DNA of 64,000 nucleotides. Source: Nematopogon swammerdamellus. Taxonomy: Eukaryota; Arthropoda; Insecta; Lepidoptera; Adelidae. This document shows, in pieces, positions 23,037 to 33,879 of this stretch. The position numbers and the translations under genes were made by a program. Each line of letters starts with the position of its first letter. Position 1 is the first letter of the stretch. The notes under the pieces were generated by a model that was not told the origin of the DNA, ran no database searches, and was given only the letters and a program-made list of their open reading frames with translations. Location of the stretch: the NCBI GenBank assembly GCA_946902875.1, contig OX336345.1, forward strand, positions 11,129,395-11,193,394, written 5' to 3'.

Positions 23037-23294
23037 ATGCCAGTTTGCTTTTTATGTTCCAAAGTTCTGCCTACAGTGAAGAATTTATTTAAACATTTCG
23101 CTCATTTTCATTGTCAAGACAAAATCACAGTATATCGTTGTGCCGAGGGTAATTGTAAAAGATCATTCCAATTGAAAAATACTTACGGAAAGCATCTCAA
23201 TAAGCACCACAACTCTGAAAGTAATATTCCTGTCCCCACAGGCCATGTTGCCGAGAGATTGTTACAAGGGTCAGTAACAATGGATGAGGTCTGA
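23037..23294 (+). CDS. Small C2H2 zinc-finger ORF
   Basis: An 85-residue frame starting MPVCFLCSKVL. It has two fingers: C4-x2-C7 with H20 and H25, then a textbook C35-x4-C40-x12-H53-x3-H57. A serine/proline tail follows and the frame stops at TGA. It begins 108 bp after the end of the broken gene 20850-22928 in the same orientation. In the related multicopy family an MPVC-type finger can sit at the N-terminus of the long protein, so this may be the start of a second, truncated copy, or a separate DNA-binding ORF of the surrounding element. No promoter or splice donor was identified with confidence. A role in binding the AGCCAAA repeats is only a hypothesis. Confidence 0.5.
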   Translation: MPVCFLCSKVLPTVKNLFKHFAHFHCQDKITVYRCAEGNCKRSFQLKNTYGKHLNKHHNSESNIPVPTGHVAERLLQGSVTMDEV

Positions 23295-23442
23295 GATCTC
23301 AATAACATTGTAATATGATGATTTTTTTATGGAAAATTTTTTATTGGCATTAATTACCTTTCACGATAAAAACATGTTAAAATGTAGCCCTCACCACTTA
23401 AGTATCCCGGTGTGAATGTGTGTGAATATGTTTTATTTATAT

Positions 23443-23940
23443 AAGGTCTTTCAAAATTAGTTAATAGTACGCTAAGGGGGGGTTCTGTATCATATAGTGA
23501 GTAAAACCTATATAAAATTTTTTGGACCTTGGTCTTTTTTTTTATGTAAAATATGTTTTTATTTTATGTATTTAAATAAAAAAATAAGTGGTTGATTTTT
23601 GTCTAATCGATTCAGTTTCATAACAGTAACAAAAAAGTCTTCATTACTATTATGATGTAACACGTGTAAGATGGTAAAAAAAATCAAATTCTTTCTATTC
23701 CATACTAATAAAACTAAAATTGTGGTTTTTCACAATTTCTGAAAGAAAGAGATCTATGTGTTGGAAGACTTTTTTGTTCCTGGCATGAAACTGAAACGAT
23801 TGAGAAAAAATTGTTTTTTACATTTTACATTAAAAAAAATTTCTTTTATAAAAAAAAAATTCTTTCTTCTTCAAAAGTGATCTATTTCCGATACAGAACC
23901 TCCCCCCCTAGCGTACTATTAACTAATTTTGAAAGACCTT
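23443..23940. mobile_element. MITE with about 50-bp terminal inverted repeats
   Basis: The ends AAGGTCTTTCAAAATTAG and CTAATTTTGAAAGACCTT are exact complements and extend through a G-run and GTTCTGTATC. It is 498 bp long, flanked by ATAT on both sides, and non-coding. Confidence 0.85.
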
Positions 23941-24073
23941 ATATACATAATTGGTTTCTTTTAATTTTATCTTTTTTCTAGATAGCTAGAAATTATTTAT
24001 TGCTGCAAAGATTTTACAGACACAAGTTTGTTAAATAATATAAGTGAGGGGCAAAGGCGGACTTATTCTAGTA

Positions 24074-24161
24074 CAGGGGTCGGCAAATTTTTTCACCAGA
24101 AGAGCCAAATCCTATGTGAACGGCTGCATGCGGCTCGCAAACTGCAGTTTACCGACCTCTG
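24074..24161. mobile_element. Small hAT-type MITE
   Basis: The ends CAGGGGTCGGCAAA and TTTACCGACCTCTG flank 88 bp, with 8-bp flanks TTCTAGTA and GTCTAGTA. Includes the GGCTCGCAAAC word typical of this widespread MITE. Confidence 0.75.
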
Positions 24162-24367
24162 GTCTAGTAATATTTTCACAAATATTAATCACTGTTTGTA
24201 ACAATGTTTATTATAGTCATTAATACGTACAAAAACTAGCACAGTCAAAATATGTTTAATATGTACCTAGCCCTCGCCACATAAGTATGCCGGTGTGAAT
24301 GTATGTGAATATCTTTTAGGTATATACATAATTAGTTTCTTTTAATTTTATATTTTTATGTTTGGCA

Positions 24368-24469
24368 CAGGGGTTGGGAAAAATTTTCAACAGAAGAGCC
24401 GAATCCTACATGGTGCCTACATGCATGCATGCCGCATGCGGCTCGCAAAGCGCAGTTTCCCGACCTCTG
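24368..24469. mobile_element. Second small hAT-type MITE
   Basis: Starts CAGGGGTTGGGAAAAA, ends TTTCCCGACCTCTG and is followed by TTCTAGTA. It belongs to a local duplication in which CCCTCGCCAC(T/A)TAAGTATGCC words recur near 23390, 24270 and 24760. Confidence 0.65.
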
Positions 24470-25379
24470 TTCTAGTAATATTTGTATAAATGTACACTCG
24501 CTGTTTTTACAGTATCCTCATTACGTTATAGCCGCTCTCCCTACTTGCCCAGTGTCGACTAGGGTAGATAATTGTTTTACTGTATCCAAGATGAGAGCGG
24601 CATTAAAGTCAACCCTACGATCTACGTATGATTACCTAAAATTTGTTGACTGTGCAAGTACATAGACAGAGCAGCAATAAAGTTTTGAGGATACTTAACA
24701 ATGTTTATCGTAGTCATTAATATGTACAAAAAGCTAGCACGGTCAAAATAAGTTAATGTGTAGCCCTCGCCACTTAAGTATGCCGATGTGGATGTATATG
24801 AATATCTTTTATATATTCACAACAAAAATAAAAAAAAATAAAAAGCCTAATGTGTTTATTATTGACTTTCATTGTTATTTTAGAAATATTTGACTTCCCC
24901 ATATATAGCCTTGAGCATATTCATTGAAAACATTTAAGTATATTATAGTTTCGTGAGTTTTGCTTTTATATACCTTGTACTCTCACTGTTGAATATTTGA
25001 CTGTTGCAGGTGTTTGGCTGGGGGGTAAACAGTAATGTTGCTATTATATCTTCAGTGTTCCGGTGTCACTGCCAAAATTTAAACTGTGGCAACTATTATG
25101 CTCCCTTCGGTTGTAATAATGGAACATTTTGGTAAAAAAAATATTTCACAAATAGAACTTAAGTTTTGTTATATACACTTAGAGATGCCATTTTTGTTTT
25201 TAAAACCATAATAGTGTATACTTAAAACTTAAGTTCTCTTCGTGAAATATTCAGTTTTTTTTACCAAAATGTTCCGTTATTATTACAGCCAAAGGGAGCG
25301 TAGCTGCCACAGCTTAAGTTTGGCTGTGATATCCGAAACACTTAAGCTATTCTAGCAAAATTATTGTTTACCCCCAGCC

Positions 25380-26330
25380 AAACATTTTGGCTATAACCAG
25401 TCAAACATTTGGCAGTGGCAGCAATAAGCATTAAGCTGTAGTAGCAAAACATTAAGTAACCCCAGCCAAACATTTTGGCTATAGCAGTTCAACATTTGGC
25501 AGCGGCAGCGCAACCGTTCGGCTGCAGTAGCAAAACATATTGTACCCCCAGCCAAACAATTTGGCTATAGCAGACAAACATTTTGCAGCACCAGCATAAG
25601 CATTCGGATGCAGTAGCAAAATATTAAGTAACCCCAGCCAAACATTTTGGCTATAGCAGTTCAACATTTGGCAGCGGCAGCGCAACCGTTCGGCTGCAGT
25701 AGCAAAACATATTGTACCCCCAGCCAAACAATTTGGCTACAGCAGACAAACATTTTGCAGCACCAGCATAAGCATTCGGATGCAGTAGCAAAATATTAAG
25801 TAACCCCAGCCAAACATTTTGGCTATAGCAGTTCAACATTTGGCAGCGGCAGCGCAACCGTTCGGCTGCAGTAGCAAAACATATTGTACCCCCAGCCAAA
25901 CAATTTGGCTACAGCAGACAAACATTTTGCAGCACCAGCATAAGCATTCGGATGCAGTAGCAAAATATTAAGTAACCCCAGCCAAACATTTTGGCTATAG
26001 CAGTTCAACATTTGGCAGCGGCAGCGCAACCGTTCGGCTGCAGTAGCAAAACATATTGTACCCCCAGCCAAACAATTTGGCTACAGCAGACAAATATTTT
26101 GTAGCACCAGCATATGCATTCGGATGCAGTAGCAAAATATTAAGTAACCCTAGCCAAACATTTTGGCTATAGCAGTTCAACATTTGGCAGCGGCAGCAAT
26201 AAGCATTAAGCTGCAGTAGCAAAACACTTTGTACCCCCAGCCAAACATTTGGCAGCACCTAAGCTGCAGTAGCAAAACATTTTGGCAGCACCTAAGCTGC
26301 AGTAGCAAAACATTTTGGCTACAGCAGTCA
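25380..26330. repeat. Right subterminal satellite, 172-bp units
   Basis: Nearly perfect tandem units repeat every 172 bp (clear copies from about 25440 to 26160), each with GCCAAACATTTTGGCT and GCCAAACAATTTGGCT dyads plus GTTCGGCTGCAGTAGC. At the right edge the repeats degenerate towards the element end. The four identical 82-residue minus-strand frames are repeat artefacts. Confidence 0.92.
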
Positions 26331-26572
26331 AACTGAGTTAGCAAAAATGAGTTAGCTGCCGCAGCTAAAAGTTAAGGAGTCACTCAAACAACGAAACTTT
26401 TTGGCTGCCAGTAGCAAAATTTTGGCTCTATACACACAACTTTTTTCTCAGTGTATATAACTAATGTTTTCACATCGTCTAACCAGACAATAACCGCACC
26501 TCCGATCCACGCACTAAAGAAATGAACTCGTTAACTTCATTGACTGACACATTGGCTGATTACTGGATGTAA

Positions 26573-26634
26573 GATGGCCGCATAGCAGCCTCGGTTGTGC
26601 TCTCCTCTAGTCCAGTATAGCCAGCAATTGCAAT
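26573..26634 (+). repeat. SINE fragment
   Basis: GGATGTAAGATGGCCGCATA through CCAGTATAGCCAGCAAT matches 37557-37625 of the tRNA-headed SINE. Located 120 bp outside the right end of the CACTG element. Confidence 0.7.
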
Positions 26635-26639
26635 TGGCA

Positions 26640-28900
26640 CTATCAAACTGCGAAACAGTGCTTAACGGTTTGTCTGTCACACACATCTGATATCTAGTAT
26701 GTTACGCAGATTTAGGCCCAATTCCGCGTAGTTAGCAGGATTATTATCTGAATGTCTGATGGTTCCACCAATCTCAGGATTTCCTCATGGACGATGCAGA
26801 AAGATATAATACATTTGCAGTGTTATATAACTATAAAACATGACACGGCGTCACCACTATCCTATACAGACAGTAGGTTAAGACCCAGTAGTACCAAAAA
26901 TAGGTTACTCCCGATTGATGTTCATCGTAAACCAGTATGCGTTTGGAGGAGGTAAGCGCTGAGCTTAATCAATAAGTAATTAAATAATTGTAGGCGTAAT
27001 TTTACTGCTTGGTGGTAAGCAGTATGTCCTGTAGAAAGTCATATATTTTTTCTAACATTAAACTGACATTTATTTACGAGAGACATAAATCTGGAGAAAC
27101 AGATTTTGGTAGTGCTGCGCAATAATAACCTCGGCATTATCGTGGATGCTCGCGTGGATGTCACTCTTTCCTGGGTACAAAATAATAAATGTATTGTTTA
27201 GTAAACAACCACAAACCACTGAGCCTAAATATTATCAAAGATGTATTTGGTACTGTGAGATTATAATTCATTAATTACATTTTAGACCGTTGTTTTCATT
27301 CCCGGATGGCAGGAATTTCCGACCGTCATTTCCCGGGACCGAGAACGTGAAAAAATAGCGGCGTTCCCCGGGGAATACCAAGATAGAAACCCAAATTTGG
27401 TATAAAATAATGCTTGTCAACTGAAGCATTTCTTGCAGTCCCATTGCCAGGTCAGGTTCCAACATAAACGCGTCTATAAAAAATTATACCATATTACCTG
27501 GAAAGACCTAGACAAGCCAAAACGTTTTCACAGGCCATTCAGCGGCCTAAATGGGGAAAAAGAAATAGAATATGCTAGCGTGGACAAATCGTAGGCGAAG
27601 CAAGATAAAAGCGTTTTGATCGCTAGGGTCCAAAATGGAATCCCAGCTATCGATCCTTTTACGTCTATTTATCGATGTATAACCAGCCGAAAAGAAAAGC
27701 CAACAAACATTTAAGCGTTATCGGCTTAGGTAGTGATGGACCATTGATTGACGGGGTCATTCCTGCAGACCAGTAGCCAGCTAAGGTCGTCTACCATTGT
27801 CGAGTGAACGCCGCAATAGCTCGTCCAAATATTGGAACCAACTCGATTTGTAAAGATCACCTCCGCGGATCAACGCCTGAACGTCACAGATATACTTAGT
27901 TACCTGAAAATTTGAGCCACTTGTATTTTAAGACCAATAGTGTTGGATAGGAACAGACACCGAGCACAGAAGGACTTCCTTCCTTCCTTCTGTGCTCGGT
28001 GGGAACAGACTTGAAATGTTTAGTTCCAGCTGTTTTTTTATGGGAAGCACGACATATGACGCGGGCCAGACTAACGCAGAGGTGTAGTCCGACGGCGCGG
28101 CGCCCACGGGCATTCGGATATTTATGGGGGCTGCGAATACCATGTCGACCGGCTAGGTGCACCTTTACATTATGTTTGTAGTTTACCGATTTAGTTGAGA
28201 GTTAATAAGAATAAAATAAGAATAATTTATATACATAGTTTGCTAGGAACCCAGGACTATATACTCGTATCTATGCTGGCGATGCACAAATAATATAATG
28301 CTGGGTGACTAGTAAATTATGTAGGTCTTACATCACAGCTGAACTTTGAGGAATATGTCGATACAGCTGAACGTAAAACGTCGACATCTGCTGTCTGTCA
28401 CCTCGGCAAATCGCTAAAACCACACGCCGCCCGTATAATATTTGCACAAGCAGCTACGTACACGAGTATATCTTCCTGGCATATAACTACACTGTGTTAA
28501 TGTAATAGATAACACCAGTTGACACGAATGCGTTTAAATGTCTTGTCGGTGAGAAGACAGCACAATTTTCCCATCGATGCCATACACAATCTCGTTTGAT
28601 TCCCGTTCAATGTTATACAGGTGGTACTGAGATAATGTATTGCCTGTATTGCTTTTTCTTCGTGCACTTCTCGAATGCGATAAGCGCATTATATGTACCT
28701 ATCATTATATTTATATCATTCTACTTAAATGTTAAATGGTTCGGAACGGAACTTTTTGAGAAAGCATCTCGATTTATAATGGTGTCCATATTGGTGGTAT
28801 TACTGATTCAAAAACTTTCTGAACGCAATCAAATAACGAAGGGGCAATGTTCTTGAACCACTTGGACATTTCTCTAAGTTAGATAGCACAAGCCGGCTGC
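26640..28900. other. Intronic/intergenic sequence without recognised gene
   Basis: It contains only short chance frames, a hairpin at 27958-28001 and a degenerate CCCGGGACCGAGAACG stretch near 27335. It lies within the 15.3-kb POPDC intron. Confidence 0.5.
27958..28001. repeat. Hairpin with 17-bp arms
   Basis: CACCGAGCACAGAAGGA and TCCTTCTGTGCTCGGTG flank a CTTCCTTCCT loop. No gene context. Confidence 0.8.
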
Positions 28901-29289
28901 AGGTGTGCCTAGTCTAATAGGTGATTTATGCAGCACGAATATTTAGTGTACGAATGCATTACCGCGAGATCGATAGTGTTGTTGGTCCGTCCGTACTTAA
29001 AAGCGCTTTCAGGTCAAGTACTTCAGTTACGCAACGACGCAAGTGGGCCACCAGCCCGCGGCCGTCGCGGTCCGACCAAGTAGGGTTGCCATATGGACTT
29101 AAAAACAAGTCCTTAATAGGAAATTCAGCTCCATTTCGATGGGCAGTACAGTAAGTACTCGTATTAACCCATTTAACCAACTGGTTGAAGTAGTAAATCA
29201 ATTTTAAAACACAGGTTTTGTCTGTTATGTATGATGTATATGATTTTGCATCCGAGCACACTCCAGAGGATTATCCTCAAGCCCACAAG

Positions 29290-30049
29290 CTCAATCTTTA
29301 TAAACGATCTACTGTCCTTAGGCATGATACACAGCTATGCAGACGACAGCACGGAGCACGAGGGCTATGTTAAGGACTGGAAAAGTAGAGATTCGCGGCA
29401 TAGGGAGGCTCAACGCTCAGTCGTTGATAAGGTCGATAACGTTCTCGGAAAAGTAGCTGTATGGGGCCAGGAGAACCTTGTCGCCTTCAACGTTAGCAAG
29501 ACTCAGTGCTGCGCATTATCTGCTAAGGTCGATCCCTTTCCTTTCCAAGCTAGTTTCCAAGGCAGCGTCGTACCTATCTCGGAACACCTGGACCTTCTGG
29601 GCACCACTATTTTCAAAAACGTGGGTTTCCGGCAACTAATCGAGTCTAAGGCCAAAACTGCATCCTACAAATACTATCATGGACGCTGCTCTGCGGAACT
29701 AGCGTCCCTTATTCCCTGCCACCCGTCCTATCTCCGCATGACTCGTCGCAGAGAGACTCAACACCCTTTTGTTGTTGACATTGGGCTTTTGAGAACCCAT
29801 CGGTTCTCTAAATCGTTTCTTTGTCGCACCGCTAGAGTGTGGAACTGTCTTCCAGCGAGTGTATTTCCTGAATCCTTTAACCTGCGTGTCTTCAAGCGTC
29901 GTATTAACGGGCTAGACAGCCTAGCAACAGTCCGCAAATCTGCCGGCATGGCACATAACTGAGCGTGGTTTCGCGAGGAGAGGTGGTTTTGGCTCTGTCG
30001 ACTGCACCATTGGTCCCTCGGCACAGCCACCCATGCTGGTTAACATAAA
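29290..30049 (+). pseudogene. LINE reverse transcriptase, 3' fragment with internal deletion
   Basis: The frame to 29962 contains FINDLLS, the reverse-transcriptase HSYADDS catalytic box, a LVAFNVSKTQ block and the typical C-terminal TARVWNCLPASVFPESFNL. It resembles Jockey/CR1-type non-LTR elements. Between IESKAKTASYK and YYHGRCSAELA roughly 90 residues normally present (thumb region) are missing without loss of frame, so the product would be inactive. It is 5' truncated, as is usual for LINEs, and ends in an A-run near 30040. It lies in the long POPDC intron. Confidence 0.75.
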
Positions 30050-30335
30050 AAAAAACAAGTTGATAAAATTCGAGCATTATTATTATAACGGAGCTATTAT
30101 AAAAGTATTCCAAGGATAGGTTTGAAGGCATTCAGCCCGTGTTCTCACTTCTCGTTAGATGCAGGATTATCAGAGATGAGGATTGATTTGTAACATTTGC
30201 CAATATCGTCGGAGCAATATTTTTCAATAGCAGTAGCCCTCAGTAGCCATGCCTAGCTTAGCGTCCGCTTTCCCTCTCGTCGGGTGGTTGATCCGGCTAT
30301 GGTGAGTGTCGGTCGGAGCGGGTGCAGTTAAAAGC

Positions 30336-30359
30336 CTTCGTCAAGTGCACTTGACGAAG
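30336..30359. repeat. Perfect 24-bp palindrome
   Basis: CTTCGTCAAGTG followed directly by CACTTGACGAAG. Located in the long POPDC intron; function unknown. Confidence 0.85.
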
Positions 30360-30813
30360 AGCACTTGCTTGACGTCACAGCTATGCGGCTGCTGTAATAT
30401 GGTGCATTGCTCCACGACCACACGTAGACGTTTAGAACTGCACAATATGTTTGAATAGTATTTTGGACTTACTGCTCTCATTTAGGCATTTTGTATTTAT
30501 GTAGATACCTAAGCAAATTCAAACGTGCAGCTATTTCGTAATAACTAGGTCGCACAGAGACAGCGAGTCACAACTTCACAAGTAATAAAATGACACGAGT
30601 AATAGTGTCCAGAATAAAATTGTTATCTTGAGTTTATTTATTGACATCAGCATCCGCTAAAATCAGCACTCCTGTTGACATAAAAAGGCCGATAGTGACT
30701 TGTAGTTTGAAAATGTTTGTCCTTTCATATATTTCTTGTATTTCTTACTTTGTTGTATTTATTGTTGCGTTGGATGTACGGTACGAGTAAGTATACGTTT
30801 TTTGGTTGTGCTG

Positions 30814-30837
30814 TATATATATATATATATATATATT
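30814..30837. repeat. TA microsatellite
   Basis: About twelve TA dinucleotides in the POPDC intron. Confidence 0.9.
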
Positions 30838-31473
30838 TCCGTTTTGTTATTCTTTTTTATATAAGAAGGTATTGTTTAAGTTATTATTCTTAGTTTTAAT
30901 CTTTGTCTGTTTATAGTTACAATTTTTTTTAAAGGTCTAATAAATTATCTCCCCATAAATGTAAGTAAAAAATAGATTTTTTCAAGTGCATCATGTGACA
31001 TTTCAATGAAAAGTGCTCGTTTTAACGTTTCTTTATAATTATAAATTGCATAGTTTAAAAGATATTAAAGAAAACATACAACAATCGAGCATTCCCCCTA
31101 TTATCTCCGAAACTACTGAGTCTAAAAGAAAAGAAAACGAGAATATGGGGCCTCTCTTATAGTATACAGGAAAACCTAAACGAAAATCCTCACTCGTAAA
31201 GAGCTCACGGAAATCGAAATGGTACGGAACCCTCTCCACGCGAGTTCGATTCTTTAGACAAACTGACGGCGGCGGCGTCTGTACGAAATTTCGATGTTGA
31301 AATAAATGGGTCGAACGAAAGGTATAATTTATGTTTGTCTTCTAAAAGGCTTACAGATCAATAATACAGCGAGGCGAGTCTTGATATAACTTACTTATTT
31401 CGTATGTATCCTGAGCAGATCAGCATAACATAACAATAACAATGAGACACAAGAAAATACGCTAGGAATACAG

Positions 31474-31509
31474 AAGAGTTTGTATTACGTCGCTGTAATA
31501 CAAACTCTT
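31474..31509. repeat. Perfect hairpin next to a POPDC splice donor
   Basis: AAGAGTTTGTATTAC (31474-31488) and GTAATACAAACTCTT (31495-31509) are perfect complements with a 6-nt loop. In the gene's orientation the stem begins 14 nt after the donor of exon 31524-31681. Confidence 0.85.
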
Positions 31510-31523
31510 TGAGGAATACTTAC

Positions 31524-31681
31524 TTGCCGGCAAGGACCAGCGACAGGCTGTCGACCTTGGTGACCTTTTCGTGCGCGTACAGCTCGTGACACTTGAGCTG
31601 ACGCACGGCGCGCATGCAGTGCAGTACGCGGCGAAACTGCGCGCGAGACACGCGCAGCGGCAGGAATAGCGCCGCGTACAC
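31524..31681 (-). CDS. POPDC: Popeye domain-containing protein, exon with first half of Popeye domain
   Basis: This internal coding exon encodes 52 residues plus two bases, beginning VYAALFLPLRVSR and ending VDSLSLVLAGK. In Popeye proteins this stretch follows the three membrane segments and opens the cytosolic cAMP-binding Popeye domain; vertebrate members have similar text ending in a DSLS-V-L-GK motif. On the minus strand it is bounded by a TTGCAG acceptor (phase 0) and a GTAAGT donor (phase 2), which joins in frame to 16085-16187. Strong GC bias at third codon positions contrasts with the AT-rich surroundings and supports a real host exon. Popeye proteins are membrane proteins of muscle and other tissues that bind cAMP and interact with ion channels; that role is family knowledge, not read here. 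The exon or exons with the membrane segments should lie at higher coordinates and were not found. Confidence 0.9.
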
Positions 31682-32750
31682 CTGCAACACACACGTCGCC
31701 GGTCAGGTGGTCAGTGGTCACACACATGAGCTGAAGCACGGTCTGCAACAGCCTCGGTAAAAATGGAATCACTGAATTTGACACACGAGCACGTGGAAGG
31801 CAAGGAGGAATCATACATACACGCTCTCAGCGCGCAATTTCACTCCATTCGTTATTCGACTGTACTTCAAATTTTGGGGTGAATGTAAAATGTGGCTAAC
31901 CTACATAAACCTCGCACTGCGGGTTCGATGCAATAGGGGTAGGCGGATAATACGCCTCGGAAAAGAGTCTATGTATGTGGCGCTGCTGTCATATGCAGAT
32001 TATGCACCCGGTCTGAATTCACATTGCACTCTGCTCACGTCATTCCTTCAACATTATCAGGGAAATTGTTTGTATGATGTCTATCACTTCTATGCGGAAA
32101 GTTTCTCGGGCCTCATTAATTGATTAAGGTTGTAACTTCAAGTCAGATGTGGAAACCCTGGCGAAGAAGCTCTTAGAGGGGGGCTGCTATTTCTTTAATT
32201 GTTGGTTCGTTAGCCGATTAGAACTTGACATGCTTCTATTAGTTTTGATGTGGTCTTGATGATTAAACATTCTTTAGTTTAGAGGAGAGCGAAATATTCT
32301 GACCTATTTTTAAATATGTATAATTCAATAGAATATGCAATCGTTGCATGTGGAAGCGACACTAAATATGCGTTATTATCGCTGGTAAAGTTACTTCAGA
32401 AAACTTATTCATATAAGTATTATCAATACGCGTGACTGGGTTTATTGAGTTTCTCGTCTGACTGACGGTGGATCCAAAAACGGTATGATAGGCTCAATAC
32501 TCGTTACTAGAAGTGGGCCGCATGGTGTGGTGGTCGGTCGTGGCTCAACACTCGACAAGTTTTAATTGCATCCGCTTATTTCCGCCGACGATTTCACAGA
32601 GGATGAGACGGCTTGAGGTGAGTTCAATAACTATGAAATGGGCGGAGTTGAGTTGGGTGGTCAGTACTTCAGTAGTACAGGTAGGTGTCATAGAGCGCAT
32701 ATTATATATCATTCTATGGATAGTTATACTATTGAAGTATTGACCATATA

Positions 32751-33233
32751 CAGGATGTTTCAGGATAGGGTTTCGTAACTTCAGGGTTCGAAATATTTGA
32801 AGACGAAAAGCTCTAAAACATTTTCCCAGATTCGGTCATTTTATAGTACTTTTTGATTAAAATCGCTTCATCAAGATTTGGTGTACGGTTAACGTCCACC
32901 TTTATTAAATAAAAAACCGTTTAAAAATAAAATGATGAATTCATAGATATGGAAATGGTTATTTTGCATACATAACTAGTAGAATTGAACTGCATGTAGG
33001 TAAATTCCAAATACTGAAAACTCAATGACATCAAACGAAAAAGGGGACTGGACCTAGATAGTACTTTTGCCACATCTCCCCAGACTCAACTGTCCATCGA
33101 GTTTTTATTACAATTTCCAATTTTTGTATGAAAAAAATACGGAATTTCGATTTGAGTGATAAGAATATTTTTCTGTTAATAATGAGTACCTTCTATTCCT
33201 GAAGTTTCTAAAGCCTATCCTGAAACAGCCCTG
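32751..33233. mobile_element. MITE with about 40-bp terminal inverted repeats, TATA flanks
   Basis: The left end CAGGATGTTTCAGGATAGGG pairs with the right end CCTATCCTGAAACAGCCCTG. TATA flanks both sides, compatible with a TA target duplication. It is 483 bp and non-coding, and ends 20 bp before the first Helitron. Confidence 0.8.
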
Positions 33234-33879
33234 TATATTGTGAGCGGTAGTATCCATACTAATATTATAAATTCGAAAGTAACTCTGTTGTCTGTCTGTC
33301 TGTCTGTCTGTTACCTTTTCACGCCTAAACCGCTGAACAGATTTCGATAAAATATTGCATGGAGTTTAATTGCATCCTGAGGAAGGACATAGGCTACCTT
33401 TTGTCTCAAAAAACAACCCTTAAGGGGGTGAAATAGGGGATGAAACATTGTATGGGGAATCCAGCATTTCTCAAGTTAGAGATATGAAAATTCATATTTA
33501 GGCTTTTGGTATGAAATAAAGAGTTACGTGTTTAAGCGTTTTTGCTAAATCAACCCTTAAATTAAAATAGGGGATGATTTCAAAATTATATTTAAGGATT
33601 TTATAAAATTTCGTACGGAGATGAATTGCATTCTGAGGAAGGACATAGGCTACCTTTTGACTCAAAAACAACCCCTAAGGGGGTGAAATGGGGGGGGGGG
33701 GGGGGGGGAGGGGTGAAAGTTTGTATAGGAGTATCGGTTTTTTTAAAGGTAGGAACTTGAAAATCATAATTCTAGCTACTCATCATAAATACATAATTGT
33801 TTCAGGGATTTACCATTTAAAGGGGGGGGGGGGGGGGGGGGGTAATTTGGGGTGACAGTGGCCTTGCCCTTAGTTATGT

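Larger units (their letters stand above)
16929..26453. mobile_element. Large CACTG-ended element, CACTA/EnSpm-like
   Basis: The left end reads CACTGAAAAAAATGAAG and the right end, read inward, CACTGAGAAAAAAGTTG; TATA flanks both ends. Both ends are followed by long arrays rich in AGCCAAA/TTTGGCT words in both orientations, the subterminal layout known for CACTA (CMC) transposons. The 9.5-kb interior holds a TTAGG-like array, copies of other repeats, a broken three-exon gene (20850-22928), a C2H2 ORF (23037-23294) and nested MITEs. No CACTA transposase was recognised, so it would be non-autonomous or decayed. The pairing of the two ends is inference. Confidence 0.5.
30050..31470. other. POPDC intron sequence
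   Basis: AT-rich, with the 24-bp palindrome and TA microsatellite listed separately. No exon recognised. Confidence 0.5.

Noticed and set aside
25479..26258. Four identical minus-strand 82-87 residue proteins
   Set aside because: They repeat every 172 bp and are frames through a satellite, without start context or composition of genes.
28959..29261. Minus-strand exon (NPTWSDRDGRGLVAHLRRC)
   Set aside because: GC-richer and open on both strands, but splice sites fit neither orientation consistently and there is no similarity.
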